Shown here: positions 35,011 to 47,408 of the stretch, one piece after another
How positions within the stretch are numbered: the stretch's first letter is position 1
Layout of the letters: each line of letters begins with the position of its first letter
Source of the DNA: Physella acuta
Taxonomy: Eukaryota; Mollusca; Gastropoda; Physidae
Direction of reading: 5' to 3'
Assembly: GCF_028476545.1 (NCBI RefSeq)
Contig: NW_026732021.1
Coordinates: 744,001-808,000 of the forward strand
Length of the DNA stretch: 64,000 nucleotides
Position numbers and translations under genes: made by a program
Notes under the pieces: generated by a model
The model's input: only the letters and a program-made list of their open reading frames with translations
Database searches by the model: none
What the model was told of the DNA's origin: nothing

Positions 35011-36817
35011 TTATTATTTATTTACGATTTGTAATTTACTATTAATTGTTTCCTTTATTATATTTTATTGAGCAGGTCCTTCTCTTTTTATATGTATAAT
35101 AACAATAAGGCAAAGGCAAAAGGTTAAAGAGCAATAAAACTGAACAAAACATTCAAGGTTTTCGTAGTCATGAAGAAGTTTGGTCAAGAGATCTCTCGCT
35201 CCTTTCTGGGTGGGAAAAATACAGACTCAAGTTTAAAATAATTGCGAGGTATTTATTTAGAGTATTTAGAGTTAGAGTCTAGAGTCTACTAAAAATCTAG
35301 TTCTACGACATAGTTTACTGTTGTTTTTAATATGTGTAACTTTGTATTGTTGTGTTTGTAGTTTGTGGCTCTTGATGACTCTTGTAACAATTATAAATCG
35401 GTCGGGATAAATCCGGGTGTGGGTGTTGACGCTGTTTTTTAGTGTTGTTTTTGCAAGTTGTGGTGTTGACAATCCTCCCTCTCTTGTTGATCAACTAAAC
35501 CTAGGCTAGTGACTCTAGCCTAATAATACTATTTTAAAGTCTTAGCCAAACCAAGCTGACTTTCCTTGGGTAGCCCATCCAGCTCATTCAAGCGGTGACA
35601 AGGGGGAAAAAAACGTGCCTAAATTAAAATACTATACTAATTTATTAATTTATTAATTTAAATATTAATAAACAGTAATATAATAATAGTGAAACCTTCT
35701 TGAACAAGTCAACAGTCCGACCTAGATTCTCAGACTTAAGTAGTAAGTACTTACTTAAGACTAAGACGACTTAAGTACTAAGTTGAGTAAGTAGATCTAC
35801 TAAACTCTAGTATTACTATTAGTAAGTTTTAAGTAAGTAGGCCTATTCAAAATTCCATCCCGAAATTCAAGTAATATTAATATTATTATTAGGCCTAAAC
35901 CTAATTTATTAATTATAGTAAAGTTTATAGGCCAACTAAATAGAATATTTTCAATCCGGTAATTACACTTATAATCTAAAAATAATAGGCCAATTAAAAT
36001 ATTAAAAAGTAGGCCTATTGACTTAGTAGACCTACAAAAGCACTTGACTTAAGCTTGAATCTGCTTATTGTTTACACTTTACCTTTACAGCAAAGTCATT
36101 CAAGCTTAATTTATTTAGGCAGATTCTAGCTGGAACAAACTACGCTTGCACAGTGGGGAAAAATTGCCTCCCTTCATGGCAATGTTTTCGATGTAAGGAG
36201 GATTAGGGTTTGGTATGTGTATATTTACCCAAATGCCAAACCTTAATCCTCCTTAACCAGAGTTTCTTTCAGGCATCTAATGCCTAATTCTAACCCTTAT
36301 GTCTTAAAGGCAATCCTCTAATGGCAACACTAAAGCCTAAAAATAACCTGTAACCCTTCAAACATTGAACAACAGCTTTTATTTACTAAGTGAAATAAGG
36401 AAAAAAAGCCTAAGAGCTCAAAATAATTGAACCCATGCCACGAAATCAAGCTGACTGATGCGCAACCACTTGGCACACGTAGAGAATTTCACAACGGTGA
36501 AAAAATTGAATGTCATACGCAAAGAATGCTTGCGCATAAGCATACATATTTGCTCTGTTGAGCCTAGGGCCTTGGGAGTTCGCTCTGCATAGTCATTTAA
36601 ATTAATTTATTAGTAAAGTATTTAGTATAAGGTCTAGCCTATATACAAATATATACCATATTTAGTATCAAATTAGGCCTATTTTCTAATAAAATCTACC
36701 TAGATAATTTAATAGTAATACTACAGGTAGGCTTAAATAGATTTGCAAAGATCTAGACTTATGTATGCATTTAATTTAATGAGCTTTTTATGACATTTAG
36801 ATCTTTTACTTTTTCAG
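35011..36817. other. Upstream region of GLYCTK copy 2
   Basis: AT-rich DNA with TAATAT and TTAAGTA repeats and no exon. It holds a 63-bp hairpin (36194-36256) and a hAT-MITE left end (about 36258). The 5' UTR exon of GLYCTK copy 2 starts at 36818 after TTTTTCAG, so an upstream non-coding exon must lie somewhere here or further left. Confidence 0.5.
36194..36256. repeat. Long hairpin (inverted repeat) upstream of GLYCTK copy 2
   Basis: TAAGGAGGATTAGGGTTTGG pairs with CCAAACCTTAATCCTCCTTA around a loop of about 22 bases, with one mismatch. A related single arm, AAAGGAGGATTAAG, occurs near 30736. Confidence 0.85.
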
Positions 36818-36833
36818 AATCTCTGAGAAAAAT

Positions 36834-39473
36834 ATGATTTCGTCTTCAGCAAAGATGCTTCCTGTTCTGTATTCATCAAAGTCTATTGTGACTAGTAGAA
36901 TTGTCTGTAAATTTACACATTCATTATGTGTACAAAGATTTCATATCACTTCCTCCCGGTGTCTGGGGTTAAAACATAATCTGCCATTAGCTGGTTCCTT
37001 TTTAGATATAAACAAGAAATATTCTACAATCAAAACATTGGACAAAACAGACAATGTTCGAAATGTCAAGGACCAAGCCAAAGATTTAGATTTGAAGCCA
37101 GATGCTGTTGATATATTTAAAACTGCTATCCGTGCGGTACGGCCAAAAGCAATGATTGAAAATGTATTGCAGTACAATCGCATCACATCCACACTTAAAG
37201 TCCAAGAGAAAGTTTACAATATTAACAGAAATGTTTTCATTGTTGGCTTTGGTAATGCAGTGTTGGGAATGGCCAGAGTGGTAGAAGATATGCTGGGTGA
37301 ACATGTTGTCACAGGAATAATTAGCATACCAAGAGGTTTACAAGAGGAGATTAAAAACTCTCACAGCAAGTAAGCAGTTGTTTATCACATCTAAACTCAT
37401 TTTGATTGGCATCACAGACCATCGGAATTAATTCTGTGTATCTTTAACTGTTATAAATTTTTTCACAGTGAGATGTTTCTAGGTGCAGGTACAAAAATTC
37501 ATGTCTATGAAGGTTCCAGTGAAAATGAGGTTGATGAAACAGGACATAATGCATCAAAAGCTATCCACCGTCTTGTGTCCAATCTTGTGAAAACAGATTT
37601 ACTTATAGTTCTCTGTTCTGGTAAATAGTCTATTCTATAAATCATTAGACTTCAGGGAAATTTTATGATAATTATTAGTTGAAGCAAAAAACATTAATTC
37701 AGGAACATTGTTTAATAAATGAACACACATCTTAACTTTAGGAGGAGGATCTACCCTATGCCCATCGCCAGAACCACCAATAACACTGAAAGAACTCAAT
37801 CAGACAACTCAGCTCTTGTTACAAAAAGGAGCAAAGGTTACAGAATTAAATGCTATTCGTAAAAACATTGAGGTCCTGAAAGGAGGAGGTCTTGCACTAG
37901 CAGCCAGACCAGCTCAAGTAATTTTGTTTATTTTCCTCCTTGATTAAGTATTGGCTAGATAGCTAGATTGTTTTACTGTTTGTTGATGATCATTTTTTAT
38001 CTTTGGAAATAATGTTGTTTATGAATTTCTCCTACTGATAATAGGTAATAATAAATAGTTGGCTTGTTAGATTTGGTGGAAAAATTCCATGGAAACTATG
38101 ACTGGGATAAATAAAATTTTGTTGCTCTAATGAAAAAAATCACAATATTAGATTGTTTGGGCGAGGCGATTTCTGTGTAAATTCAGTAAACCACAAAATT
38201 TAAAAAGAAAAAATGAGTGAAAGGATATTTTTCCGTAGCTCTAACTTTAGGCTTGTTTCTATTGCAGGTGTTATCCCTTATTCTGTCATCTGTGATTGGA
38301 GATGCTGCAGATCTAGTTGCTAGTGGTCCAACATGTTCATCCCAGCCTACCCCACATCACTGTTTAGAGATTTTACACAGGCTAGACATCATTGATAAAA
38401 TACCAGAGAGTGTCAAAAAATATTTAGAAAAAGAGGCCAAATCAGTTAAAGTAAACAAATCTCAAACAGCCTTTGACCACGGCCAATCAAAGGCTGAAAG
38501 AGATAAGGTCTGGCAGAATGTTCAGAACATTATTGTGGGCAACAACTCCATTGCCTGCCAGGCTGCAGCTGCAAGAGCTTCTGAGTTGGGTTACTTCCCT
38601 TTAATTCTGACAACAGTGTTGACTGGAGAGGCCAGGAGAATTGGTATTCTCTTTGCTAAACTTTCAAAGTTTATCATGATCTGCTATGACAGGTTGGCTA
38701 TAGATTTTTAAAGCATCATGATTAGAAGTAGTTTATTTTTTAAAATATCTGCCATCTACTATAAGTGGTGGCTTATAAGCTTAACTAACTTTAAGTTTAA
38801 GTAAAAAACCTCCTGGTTGTGTCGAGTTGGTCTCAGTAGTCTCTGCATATGTTTAGATTACCAATATATTTAAACATTGCAAATGCATTGTTTTTATTTT
38901 GATAAAATAAAAATCAAATGTTTCCACAGAAGAGCTGGTTTAGAACCCAATTCTGAGCTGTCAATGTTGGAACTTGAACTTGTTGCTGGTGGTATAAGAA
39001 AAGAATGGATGAATCACATCAGCAACTCTGTAAACAAGGCTCACAATATGAACAAAGACATCTGTGTGATTGCTGGTGCAGACCTTGATGTTCAGGTGAA
39101 GGGGACTGGAATAGGCGGCAAAAACATGGAGGCGGCACTGGCAGCTGCCATACAGATGCAAGAAGAGTTCCGAGTGAAAGAGATGAATGTCACAGAGTCA
39201 CACATGTGCTTCTTGAGCTGTGACTCTGATGGCTATGACGGCGTCACAGAAATGGCTGGTGCTGTGGTCGACCAGGCTCTCCTGGACAAAGTGGAAGAAA
39301 GTGGAGTCAGCATGAAAGAATATCTGGCTAATAACGACTCGTTTACATTCTTCAGAGAGGTCAATAATGGTGGAAATATTGTACGCACAAACCTAACTGG
39401 TACTAATATTATGGATGTTGTAATACTTATAGTGCAAATGCCAAAAGAAAAGAAATACAAATGGAATTTATAG
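36834..39473 (+). CDS. GLYCTK: Glycerate 2-kinase-like protein, tandem copy 2 (probable loss of catalytic residues)
   Basis: It has the same five-exon layout as copy 1: 36834-37369, 37469-37620, 37742-37917, 38268-38692 and 38930-39473, giving 610 residues with all phases intact. The frame is undamaged, so it is not an obvious pseudogene. The N-terminus is basic and Ser-rich, like a mitochondrial presequence. Family motifs are eroded. GFGKA is GFGNA (Asn141 in place of Lys), GGET is GADL (about 479-482), GGRNQE is GGKNME (about 492-497) and GTDGQDGPT is CDSDGYDGVT. Lys and Arg at these places are conserved in the family and, from memory, were implicated in catalysis in the Thermotoga enzyme. 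A pseudokinase-like or new role is inferred. An AATAAA follows the stop closely (39478-39483). Confidence 0.88.
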
Positions 39474-40794
39474 ATAAAATAAAACATCGCTAAACTGATA
39501 GTATGAATTATTTGATAACATAATGCATATTTACCAATCAAAGATAATTTTATATGTATACAGGATACAAACAAAAAATTAAAATCTCTTTTGGTTTTTT
39601 ATCATTTCATTGATGTTATTGAACTAAAGCAGCTAAAATATAACTTAACACCAAAGTATTTGTTTAAAAAATTAACATTGAGGAATATTTTCTTTCTAAA
39701 TATTGTTGCCTACAAATCTGTATATACTTATTATAATTTATTGGTTGATTGATATCATTTAATGCCTTTTTTAATCTTTCGTGGAAAAAAGCTGCAAGTT
39801 TCCTTATGCCAGCAACCACTCAGTATTTATTTAATTTAAAATTGTTCAAACATTCTGCTCCCTTTTATGTGTTTAACCAGTGCACACAAGTTGTCCTTGA
39901 TTTCAAGTGTTGGTCTACAAAATAGTCACATTTTTAAAGACCTATTATTTATATATAGATCTAAATATGTATACAGGGTATTAATACTACCAGAATGATG
40001 GATATGTTATATATGGATTTGGGGTTATGTTTTTTCAAAATTGGAAAATTTCACTTAGCATAATTGCTATGAAAACAATTTGAAAAAAAAAACGAATGTA
40101 ATTATACATATTTCATAGAGACATTATTTTAAGTTTTCCAGAATCTCATTTTTTTTTTAATAAAAAAAAAGCCCAATGATCTTTGTATTATAAAATTGAA
40201 TTTTTTATTTGCACCATTGTGCACTCTAGCCATATTTTGTTATATTTCTTACATCATATATTTATAACATATATTTAGTTTTATATGCTGCATCAACTTT
40301 TACATCTAGTTTTCTGGTTACCTGTAATAATTGTTCGCGTGATAAATGTCTGGACTTTATTATTGTTTGATTTCTTACAATTACGGTAGCAAATTTGTTG
40401 TCATCCAATAGAAAATATTTTTTTATATATTAAATAGTAATCAAAGTCAGCTAAACTTATTTTGGTTGTGTCAAATATAGTAATTATTTCTTTCTTCTGA
40501 ATGCAAAAGTATGTGAGTTGTCTATCAACAGTTTTTATGTAAATAACATACATGGTGTATTCTTTTCTGAACTATGTGGATAACAAAATACTGACATTCA
40601 TGAAGTAAATAAGAATAGAAGGCATTGTTACTGAACCTCCATTTATTTATGAACCCAGAATATTAAGTCTAGAGAGAATATTTGCTTTAGATGCTGGTAG
40701 TTGATAGAACTATCCCCAAATACAGAATACACAAAATCAAATTGTTTTAAAACCAAATTAAGTGACAACTTATAAAAACTAGACTTATTCTGGG

Positions 40795-40990
40795 ACAGTA
40801 TAGTTGACTAATAGAGCTTATGACTGCTAACCCAAAGGTCTTGAGTTAGGATCTTAGATCTCTGAGTCCACCCAGTTATGATGGGTACCTGGCACACATT
40901 ACATTAGGGAAAGTGGTTGGGCACCTTGCTGATCTCACCTTCTCTTAATTGGGCGGGATCAAGAAACATTAACTGTACTTAATCTGCCCT
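40795..40990 (+). mobile_element. Old tRNA-derived SINE
   Basis: It contains a degenerate tRNA-like head with GGTCTTGAGTTAGGATCTTA at the B-box position. The shared core CACCCAGTTATGATGGGTAC follows, then a tail including GGCGGGATCAAGAAACATTA. The core matches the SINE at 43685. Ends are approximate. Confidence 0.5.
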
Positions 40991-41689
40991 ATTGATTAGA
41001 GGTTAGGGGTCGTCGTGGTTCTGGGCAGATGAGGCTCGTTAGCTGGGGACAGCCACTCTTCTAGGAAAGACAACTCCAAAATCAAACAACTGCTGCCTTG
41101 TGGTTTGTTCTTGGTTGGACAAAGGCTATGGAAGCAAATCCAAAATCCATGGGGAAAAAACGATAGGCCTATGCCTAGAAATTCAGAACAACATGCAGCA
41201 ATTGGCCGCAATAATCTACATATATCATTCTCTTCATTGGGACCATGCGAGACACCAAGACGTAAGCTCAACAGGCCATATCACTACCACCACCACCCAC
41301 ACCAGTCTGGTGAGCTGGTTACAATCGTAGTGACGGCTATTCTATTAGGATCAGATAATTTAATTTTTAAACGATTTGAAATTAAGGGGAGATAATAACA
41401 TGTTCTGCTTGGTCTTTACATTGTCGCCTGTAAACTGTCGTCACAGACGGCTGCTTTCACGGGGGGGGGGGGGGGGAGGAAAGTGAGGGTGAGGATAATC
41501 GCACTAGCTACTGATGGTGTTTTAAAGCAAAATATTTTCAGTCACAGCATTGGTAGTGTCGAATTCACAAATTAATAATTATGAATTACTGAAAAATGGG
41601 AATTAAAACTTAATAGCGACGTATGCTACGCCGCGGGGCAGCTCGTACTTTTTAATAGGTACTTTTTAATGTAGGCCAGCAATATAGAT

Positions 41690-42235
41690 TATAGAATCTA
41701 GATTCTAGATCTAATATAGACACTGCGCGTTTCAGTATGTTTATTGTGAATCTAGATTTTAGTTGTATCTAGTCTAGATTTAGATTTCTACTTCTATTTC
41801 GATCTAGATCTAGATTCTAGAATCTAAATTCTACAGTCTAGATAATCCACACTGTTCTCATCAGCTGTTCGTGCAAAGTCAGTGTAGTGTAAACTAGTGT
41901 AAAGTGTAAACAAACCTTTAAAAAAACATGACATTTTTATTGTTACACATTACTGTCATTAGTTAAGTAGATCTACTCATTTACACAAACACTTGTATTT
42001 TTTTACTGATACTGATTGTGACGTTAATAAAAATTAATAATATAATTAAATAAAAAAATATAATTAGGCCCATAGGCCTAATATGCCTAATATTAATAAT
42101 AATTAATTTATAATATTAATAAATCTAGATCTAGATCTCTAGTCTAGACTCTAGAATCTAGATGTAAAACGTTAAAATATGGCATTATCAATATGATGAA
42201 TATCACTTAGATTTTAGATCTCTAGATCGATGCAT
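41690..42235. repeat. CTAGATCTAG-rich islands
   Basis: Two clusters (41690-41830 and 42120-42235) of overlapping CTAGATCTAGA and AGATTCTAGAATCTAGA words, separated by AT-rich sequence. Confidence 0.8.
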
Positions 42236-43220
42236 TTTTCTTTGTGATGTAGATCTAAATCTACCTATTGAAAAAATTTTGAAACAGTATTTGCAAAGTC
42301 AGACTTTTGCTATTGTTGATTAGATAAGAAAATTTGGGTTGATTAAAACTCTATTAATTTAAATGTAAACAATGTCGACATAACATTGTGTGGATCTTAG
42401 TTGTTGGGGTGCCGAGCCACTCCAGGTTGTGCTGTATGAGAACCTTAATCACTCTCCGCGAGAAAAGGAAAAACACCCCTTGGTGACTGCCCAGGTTTCA
42501 GGGACATCAAGATGTGCTCTCGGGAGCCGCAGGTTACATGATTGCAGAGCCACCAGGTGTCATTGATTGCAGTAGGCCTAGTGTGGGGTACTGAAAACAA
42601 ATGTAGGCACCACATAACTACAAGAGGACACCCTTGGTGCTGTTTAAAAGATGGTTCAAGTAGTACCCCTGACCCCCAATCAGCAGACCCCAGGTGCTTA
42701 TGTAGTTGTAAGGGCACAGTCCCTTACCTGTAATATTTTAAAAACTTTTCATCCTGAAAACCAAGGGAGTGTTGTGGTGACTGTTCCCACATTACAAGCA
42801 TACTCAACAATTGTCCCAAGTTTCATAGCAGTCTGAATGGTGTAGTAATGCATTAAGGGAAAACAGCTTCTACTCCTGATTTGGGATAGTCATTGATTGC
42901 ATTAGCTTACCATATCCCCAGAGTAGGGTGCTCTTTAAAACAAATGTAGGCGCCATAGTGTTAGACATCCAAATAATGTACTCTGATGTGTAGACCTAAG
43001 CAGTTAAGTAGCTAATATTGGTAAAAGCATTTCCCCATCCCCCAAATCTAATGCTAATCTATTTCTTCACACTCATGGTCCAATATGGGTTCTGGATGAA
43101 CAAGTAATGGGCATTTGCTAACATACAATGATACAAATATCAAGTCTTTTGTGTACTTAACTGTTTGTGCTTACCATGTTAATTAAGCCTGTTTTCTTTA
43201 TAGCTGTCAGTTATAATAAA

Positions 43221-43288
43221 ATGCAGAAGTTAATTCAAGTAAAGTGCTCAAATCAACAAACCTAAAACTATTGCTAGGATTCATGTAA
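43221..43288 (+). promoter_or_regulatory. Two upstream ORFs before GLYCTK copy 3
   Basis: After a likely 5' UTR acceptor (CTTTATAG, ending 43203) there is a 14-codon frame MQKLIQVKCSNQQT (43221-43265) and then ATG TAA (43283-43288). Both precede the main ATG at 43304. The stretch CAGTTATAATAAAATG resembles the sequence just before the copy 1 start, so the first upstream ATG may be the ancestral start position. Confidence 0.45.
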
Positions 43289-43303
43289 ACATTAGTGGAA
43301 AAG

Positions 43304-46300
43304 ATGTCTCTCATGTCACTGACAGCACTAAAAAAATTGACTAAAATAAATCTTCTGAGGACCACAAGCACATTGACACATATCCAGCAGCCTAGACCAA
43401 GTCACCATAAATCAACCAGGTACCCCTGTGGTAAATTTGTTCTACTTCAGAGTGTTACTGCCACTACAGTGATGATGCAGGACCACGCAACTTCTTTTAC
43501 TTCTGTCAGTAGTAAAACAAAATGGCAGATTGAAGCTACTCAGTTGTTGAGGCAAGCTAAAGAAATGTTTGCCTGTGCTGTAACATCAGTTTTACCTCTT
43601 CAGATGATTAGAAATGTAAGTTTTTTTTTACAATGTCCAAAACTTATTGTATCAGAAATTTAAATGTAGCCATCTGTATTGTAAAGTGGTGGCGTGGTGG
43701 AATGGTTCAACAGCACCAAAAGTCTCGAGTTTGAGTCCCTGGCTAGATGGGTCCACCTAACTCTGATGGGTACCTGTCTTATCTTAGGAAAAGTAAAGGC
43801 AGCTGAGAATAGTGCTGACCACACTTTCCTTAGCAGAAATAGGTGAATTATACTTCACTGGTCCTATGGGCCGCTAAGGTCGAAAGGGAACTATATGTAT
43901 TGTAGAACATTTTCAATTAAACTAACAGACCTTTTGTTGCTCTGTGACAAGTTTATTGAATAAAGTGTAGACATTTTCTAATGCTTTTATATTTATATAT
44001 TTTTTCTACTATTTTTAAAAATAAAAGGTGAGACAATATTCATAAAGAAAACAAAGTCTATTCAAAAATTATAATTGATACATTTTTATTTTGTTCTGTA
44101 TCTTCAATTTGTTTAACCAGAAACTCGCCTACAATCCTACAACATCAATCCTTCAAGTGGATTCCAGGAAATATAAACTAAACAAAAACGTGCATGTTGT
44201 TGGCTTTGGTAAAGCTGTTTTGGGGATGGCCCGAGCTTTAGAGGATACCATTGGTGAACACATTGTACGAGGCGTAATCAGTGTACCAGTTGGTTTACAG
44301 GAGGCTCTAAGGCAGGAAGGAAAAGGGTTAATGTTTTTTTTATCATCTGATAAGGTACAATATATTTATGCTCCAGTCTCATGATTACAATATATAACTC
44401 CTGGATAGGATCTAGTTTAGAGCATTCTGGGATTGTCCAAGCTAATTTGAATCATTTCACCTTACTGTCTATCTAGCACATTCAAGTCCTTTTTGACACA
44501 TTTAATAATAATCAAGAAAAAGTGGATAATAATAATTGTCATTCAAGATGACTTATTGATTGTAGAATTAATTGTCTCTGATATTGATTTTTTATTTAAA
44601 TAATTAGCTATAAAATAATCTCATATCACTTTCCTTTTAGTAAAATGTTTAACGCATACTAAGAACTGTGGAGTTAAAGTTTTGCTGTTTGGCAACTTGC
44701 TATAATATTTGTTAATTATATTACTTTCTGACTTTTGACAAACAGGGACATGACCTTGTTGCCAAGTTCAAATATTCTGGTCATGGAAGGAGCAGCAAAC
44801 AACTTGCCTGACACTGCAGCGTTTGAGAGTGCTCAGCAGATCAAAGAAATAGCACAAAATGTTGGCAAGGATGACATCTTAGTTGTCCTTATATCAGGTA
44901 TAGCCAGTTTCATATGGCCACCATCCAGTGAGCTCACCAAATATAAAATAAGCTTCTCCCCTAATTTTAAATTACTTTGATTAATGTTTTATATTAATTT
45001 AAGATATCTGAATTTATATCAGCTCTCTATAGCTATATTATTTAAGTAATATGAATGTCAAAAAGGAAAATGGTGCAAAAACTTCCTTGTAGCCTTGGAT
45101 TTTATTTTATAATTTCTTTAAGTTTTAAAATAGATAATTAAATGTTCTATTTTTCTAAATTGCTTCAGTCACTATGCCTTCTTTTAGTAGTTTTATAAAC
45201 TAAGCCATTTTTAATGTCAAAAAATAACTGCTTAATTTAAAGAACTCATAGAGTAAATGTACTTTCAACAGACCTGGCACTGAAGAAGTTTGACATGACT
45301 GTCATTTAATCAATCTTTTTGTAAGGTGGTGGATCTGCTCTCTTGCCTGCCCCAGAGCCACCCGTTACACTGGAAGATATGCTAAATGTTACCAAATTAT
45401 TGTCCAGGTCAGGGGCTGACATCAGGCACCTGAACACTGTAAGGAAACAGATTGATCTGCTCAAGGGTGGAGGTCTGGCTCAACTGGCCTGGCCAGCTCA
45501 GGTTAGCAAGAAACAAACATTTCATAATTTAGACATTTTTCTTTGGTGAAGTCACAAAGTTTTTAATTTTGTTATTTAGTTTAAAAAACATTGATAATTA
45601 TACAAATTATCCCACTAAAATTATTAATTTGGCAATTTTATCCCCAGGTTATATCTTTAATATTGTCAGATGTCATTGGGGATCCACTGGATTTTATTGC
45701 AAGTGGTCCAACTGTTCCTGATACCTCCCATCCAGAAGAGGTTTTAGAACTGTTCTCACGGTTTAATGTTGAAGCCTCTGTGCCACAAACAGTTTTAACT
45801 CTCCTGCAGGGAAAGTTAGAAAAGCAAAAATCTGTTTCTGCTGGTGGAAACATTTCAAAAGACCAAGACCTTCCCGACCCAGGTAGTAGCCGTGACTCTA
45901 ACCCCTGGGGTCATGTTCAAAATGTCCTCATAGGCACCAACAAGATTGCTTGTGAAGCTGCTAGTCAGAAAAGTTTAGAGCTGGGTTATCACCCTGTAAT
46001 TTTGACAACAGAGTTGCAGGGTGAAGCAAGGGAGGTGGGCTCAATGTTTGCTTATCTAGCTCTGTACACTGCTGTATGCATGCAGAGTTCCAGCACTACT
46101 GACACTCTGGTTCAACTTGAGAGGAAACTTATAGCAGATTATGGAATCAAGGAGGACATTCTCTCTGACATTTCAAACATCATCTCACAGCGAGAATCGC
46201 CAAGATTATGTCTAGTTGCTGGTGGAGAAACTACTGTCACAGTTAGGGGATCAGGAAAAGGTGGCAGAAATCAGGAAATGGCTGTCTCCGCAGCTGTAGA

Positions 46301-46601
46301 GTTGCATGCACAGTTCGGGAAGTTCAAAGGTCAACAAGACTTAACCTCCTCAGTCAGTGCAGTGTTCTTGTCAGCAGGAACAGATGGGCAAGATGGCCCA
46401 ACTTCAGCAGCTGGCGGAGTTGTTGGCCTTGATTTCATACCACACCTGGAAGAGTTGGGTTTAAGAGCTGAAGATTATTTGGAAGGGAACGACACCCACA
46501 CGTTATTGTCTATGGTTGAGAATGGGTCTGGTTTAGTTGTTACTGGCCTAACTGGCACCAATGTGATGGATATACAATTGCTTCTAGTTAGGAAGATTTA
46601 A
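43304..46601 (+). CDS. GLYCTK: Glycerate 2-kinase, tandem copy 3 (canonical motifs)
   Basis: Exons: 43304-43615, 44121-44326, 44746-44897, 45326-45501, 45648-46601; all phases join to 599 residues. D-glycerate + ATP gives 2-phospho-D-glycerate + ADP. VGFGKAVLGMARA (Lys135) and GGGSALLPAP in the DUF4147 part are intact, as are GGETTVTVRGSGKGGRNQE (474-492) and GTDGQDGPT (from about 526) in the MOFRL part. The N-terminus is basic and Thr/Ser-rich, consistent with mitochondrial import. ATG 43304 was chosen because nine bases upstream the frame opens only with GTG. Unlike copies 1 and 2 it has an intron before KLAYNP and lacks the intron inside the last coding part. This is the copy most likely to be the working enzyme. 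Confidence 0.93.
43685..43895 (+). mobile_element. tRNA-derived SINE in GLYCTK copy 3 intron 1
   Basis: GTGGCGTGGTGGAATGGTTC resembles an A box and GAGTTTGAGTCCCTGGC a B box, at tRNA-like spacing. The core CACCTAACTCTGATGGGTAC and a non-tRNA tail containing GGCCGCTAAGGTCGAAAGG follow. The core is shared with 40795-40990. No cloverleaf can be closed, so it is a SINE and not a tRNA gene. Confidence 0.7.
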
Positions 46602-47305
46602 TGGCCCATCTTTTTGTTTACTTTGTTAAGAAATTATATGCATTTGTTTTGGGGTTGTTTGGGTAATATGGTTTGACTTTTTAAAATGTACTGTAAATTA
46701 TCAAATGTAAGCAGAAATGTTTGGTTTGGAAAAATATTTTATGTAACAAATTGTAATCTTGATTTTCTTGCAAACTTTTTAATAATATGAAAACCAAAAA
46801 AAAATGTATTTTCTTTTTGTGTTTGGCAAAATGTTTTTCTTATTGATGTAACAATAACATGTATTTTCAAGTAGCCCCACATAATATTCATGATTTTAAA
46901 ATTTAGAACCACAAAAAAAAAGTTGTATCTTAAATTTGGAATGACAAAAAAGCTTGGTTAAGTCTTAAGAACTGTGCTTTAATAGGTTTACAATACGTTA
47001 AATTTTTTCTGTTTGCTAAAACCTTAAAATATGTGCTTGGTGTTTTTTTCTACATTTGTAAGAGATCTGTTTCCACAAAACTTAAACTTTTGTTTACAGA
47101 GCTGCAAAACATATTCTAATTGTATTATTCTAACAAAATATCCTCATCTATGACATCTACTTTTTTTCCCTTAATTTTCTAGTCAGTTTAAGTTAAACCA
47201 TGTTTAGGCCTATATCAAGTGTAGCCTGGTTTCTTGTTTCAATTTTTTTAGATCATTTCTTTTTCCCTGAATTCCAAGTTTTTAAAATGTGTCTATGTTA
47301 TGTGC

Positions 47306-47311
47306 AATAAA
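47306..47311 (+). terminator. Poly(A) signal for GLYCTK copy 3
   Basis: AATAAA about 700 bases after the stop, followed by TGTGTTTGTATTCTCC, a GT-rich downstream element. Confidence 0.6.
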
Positions 47312-47408
47312 CAGTATTCTTAATCAACTTAATGTAATCATGTGTTTGTATTCTCCTACTTGTGTAAGATCTTGAGGGTTCCAAATTTGTACTGTGTAAG
47401 ATGGTCAA

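Larger units (their letters stand above)
39484..43203. other. Spacer between GLYCTK copies 2 and 3
   Basis: AT-rich 3' flank of copy 2, then a SINE (40795-40990) and a less AT-rich segment (40990-41340) that looks like repeat-derived sequence. There follow a poly-G run (41461-41476), CTAGATCT islands, and a segment (42390-42980) with a partial direct repeat: GTCATTGATTGCA at 42560 and 42891, each followed by ACAAATGTAGGC. No exon is supportable. Confidence 0.55.

Noticed and set aside
43685-43760. tRNA gene
   Set aside because: A- and B-box-like words exist, but no cloverleaf closes and the sequence continues into a SINE core shared with 40795-40990.
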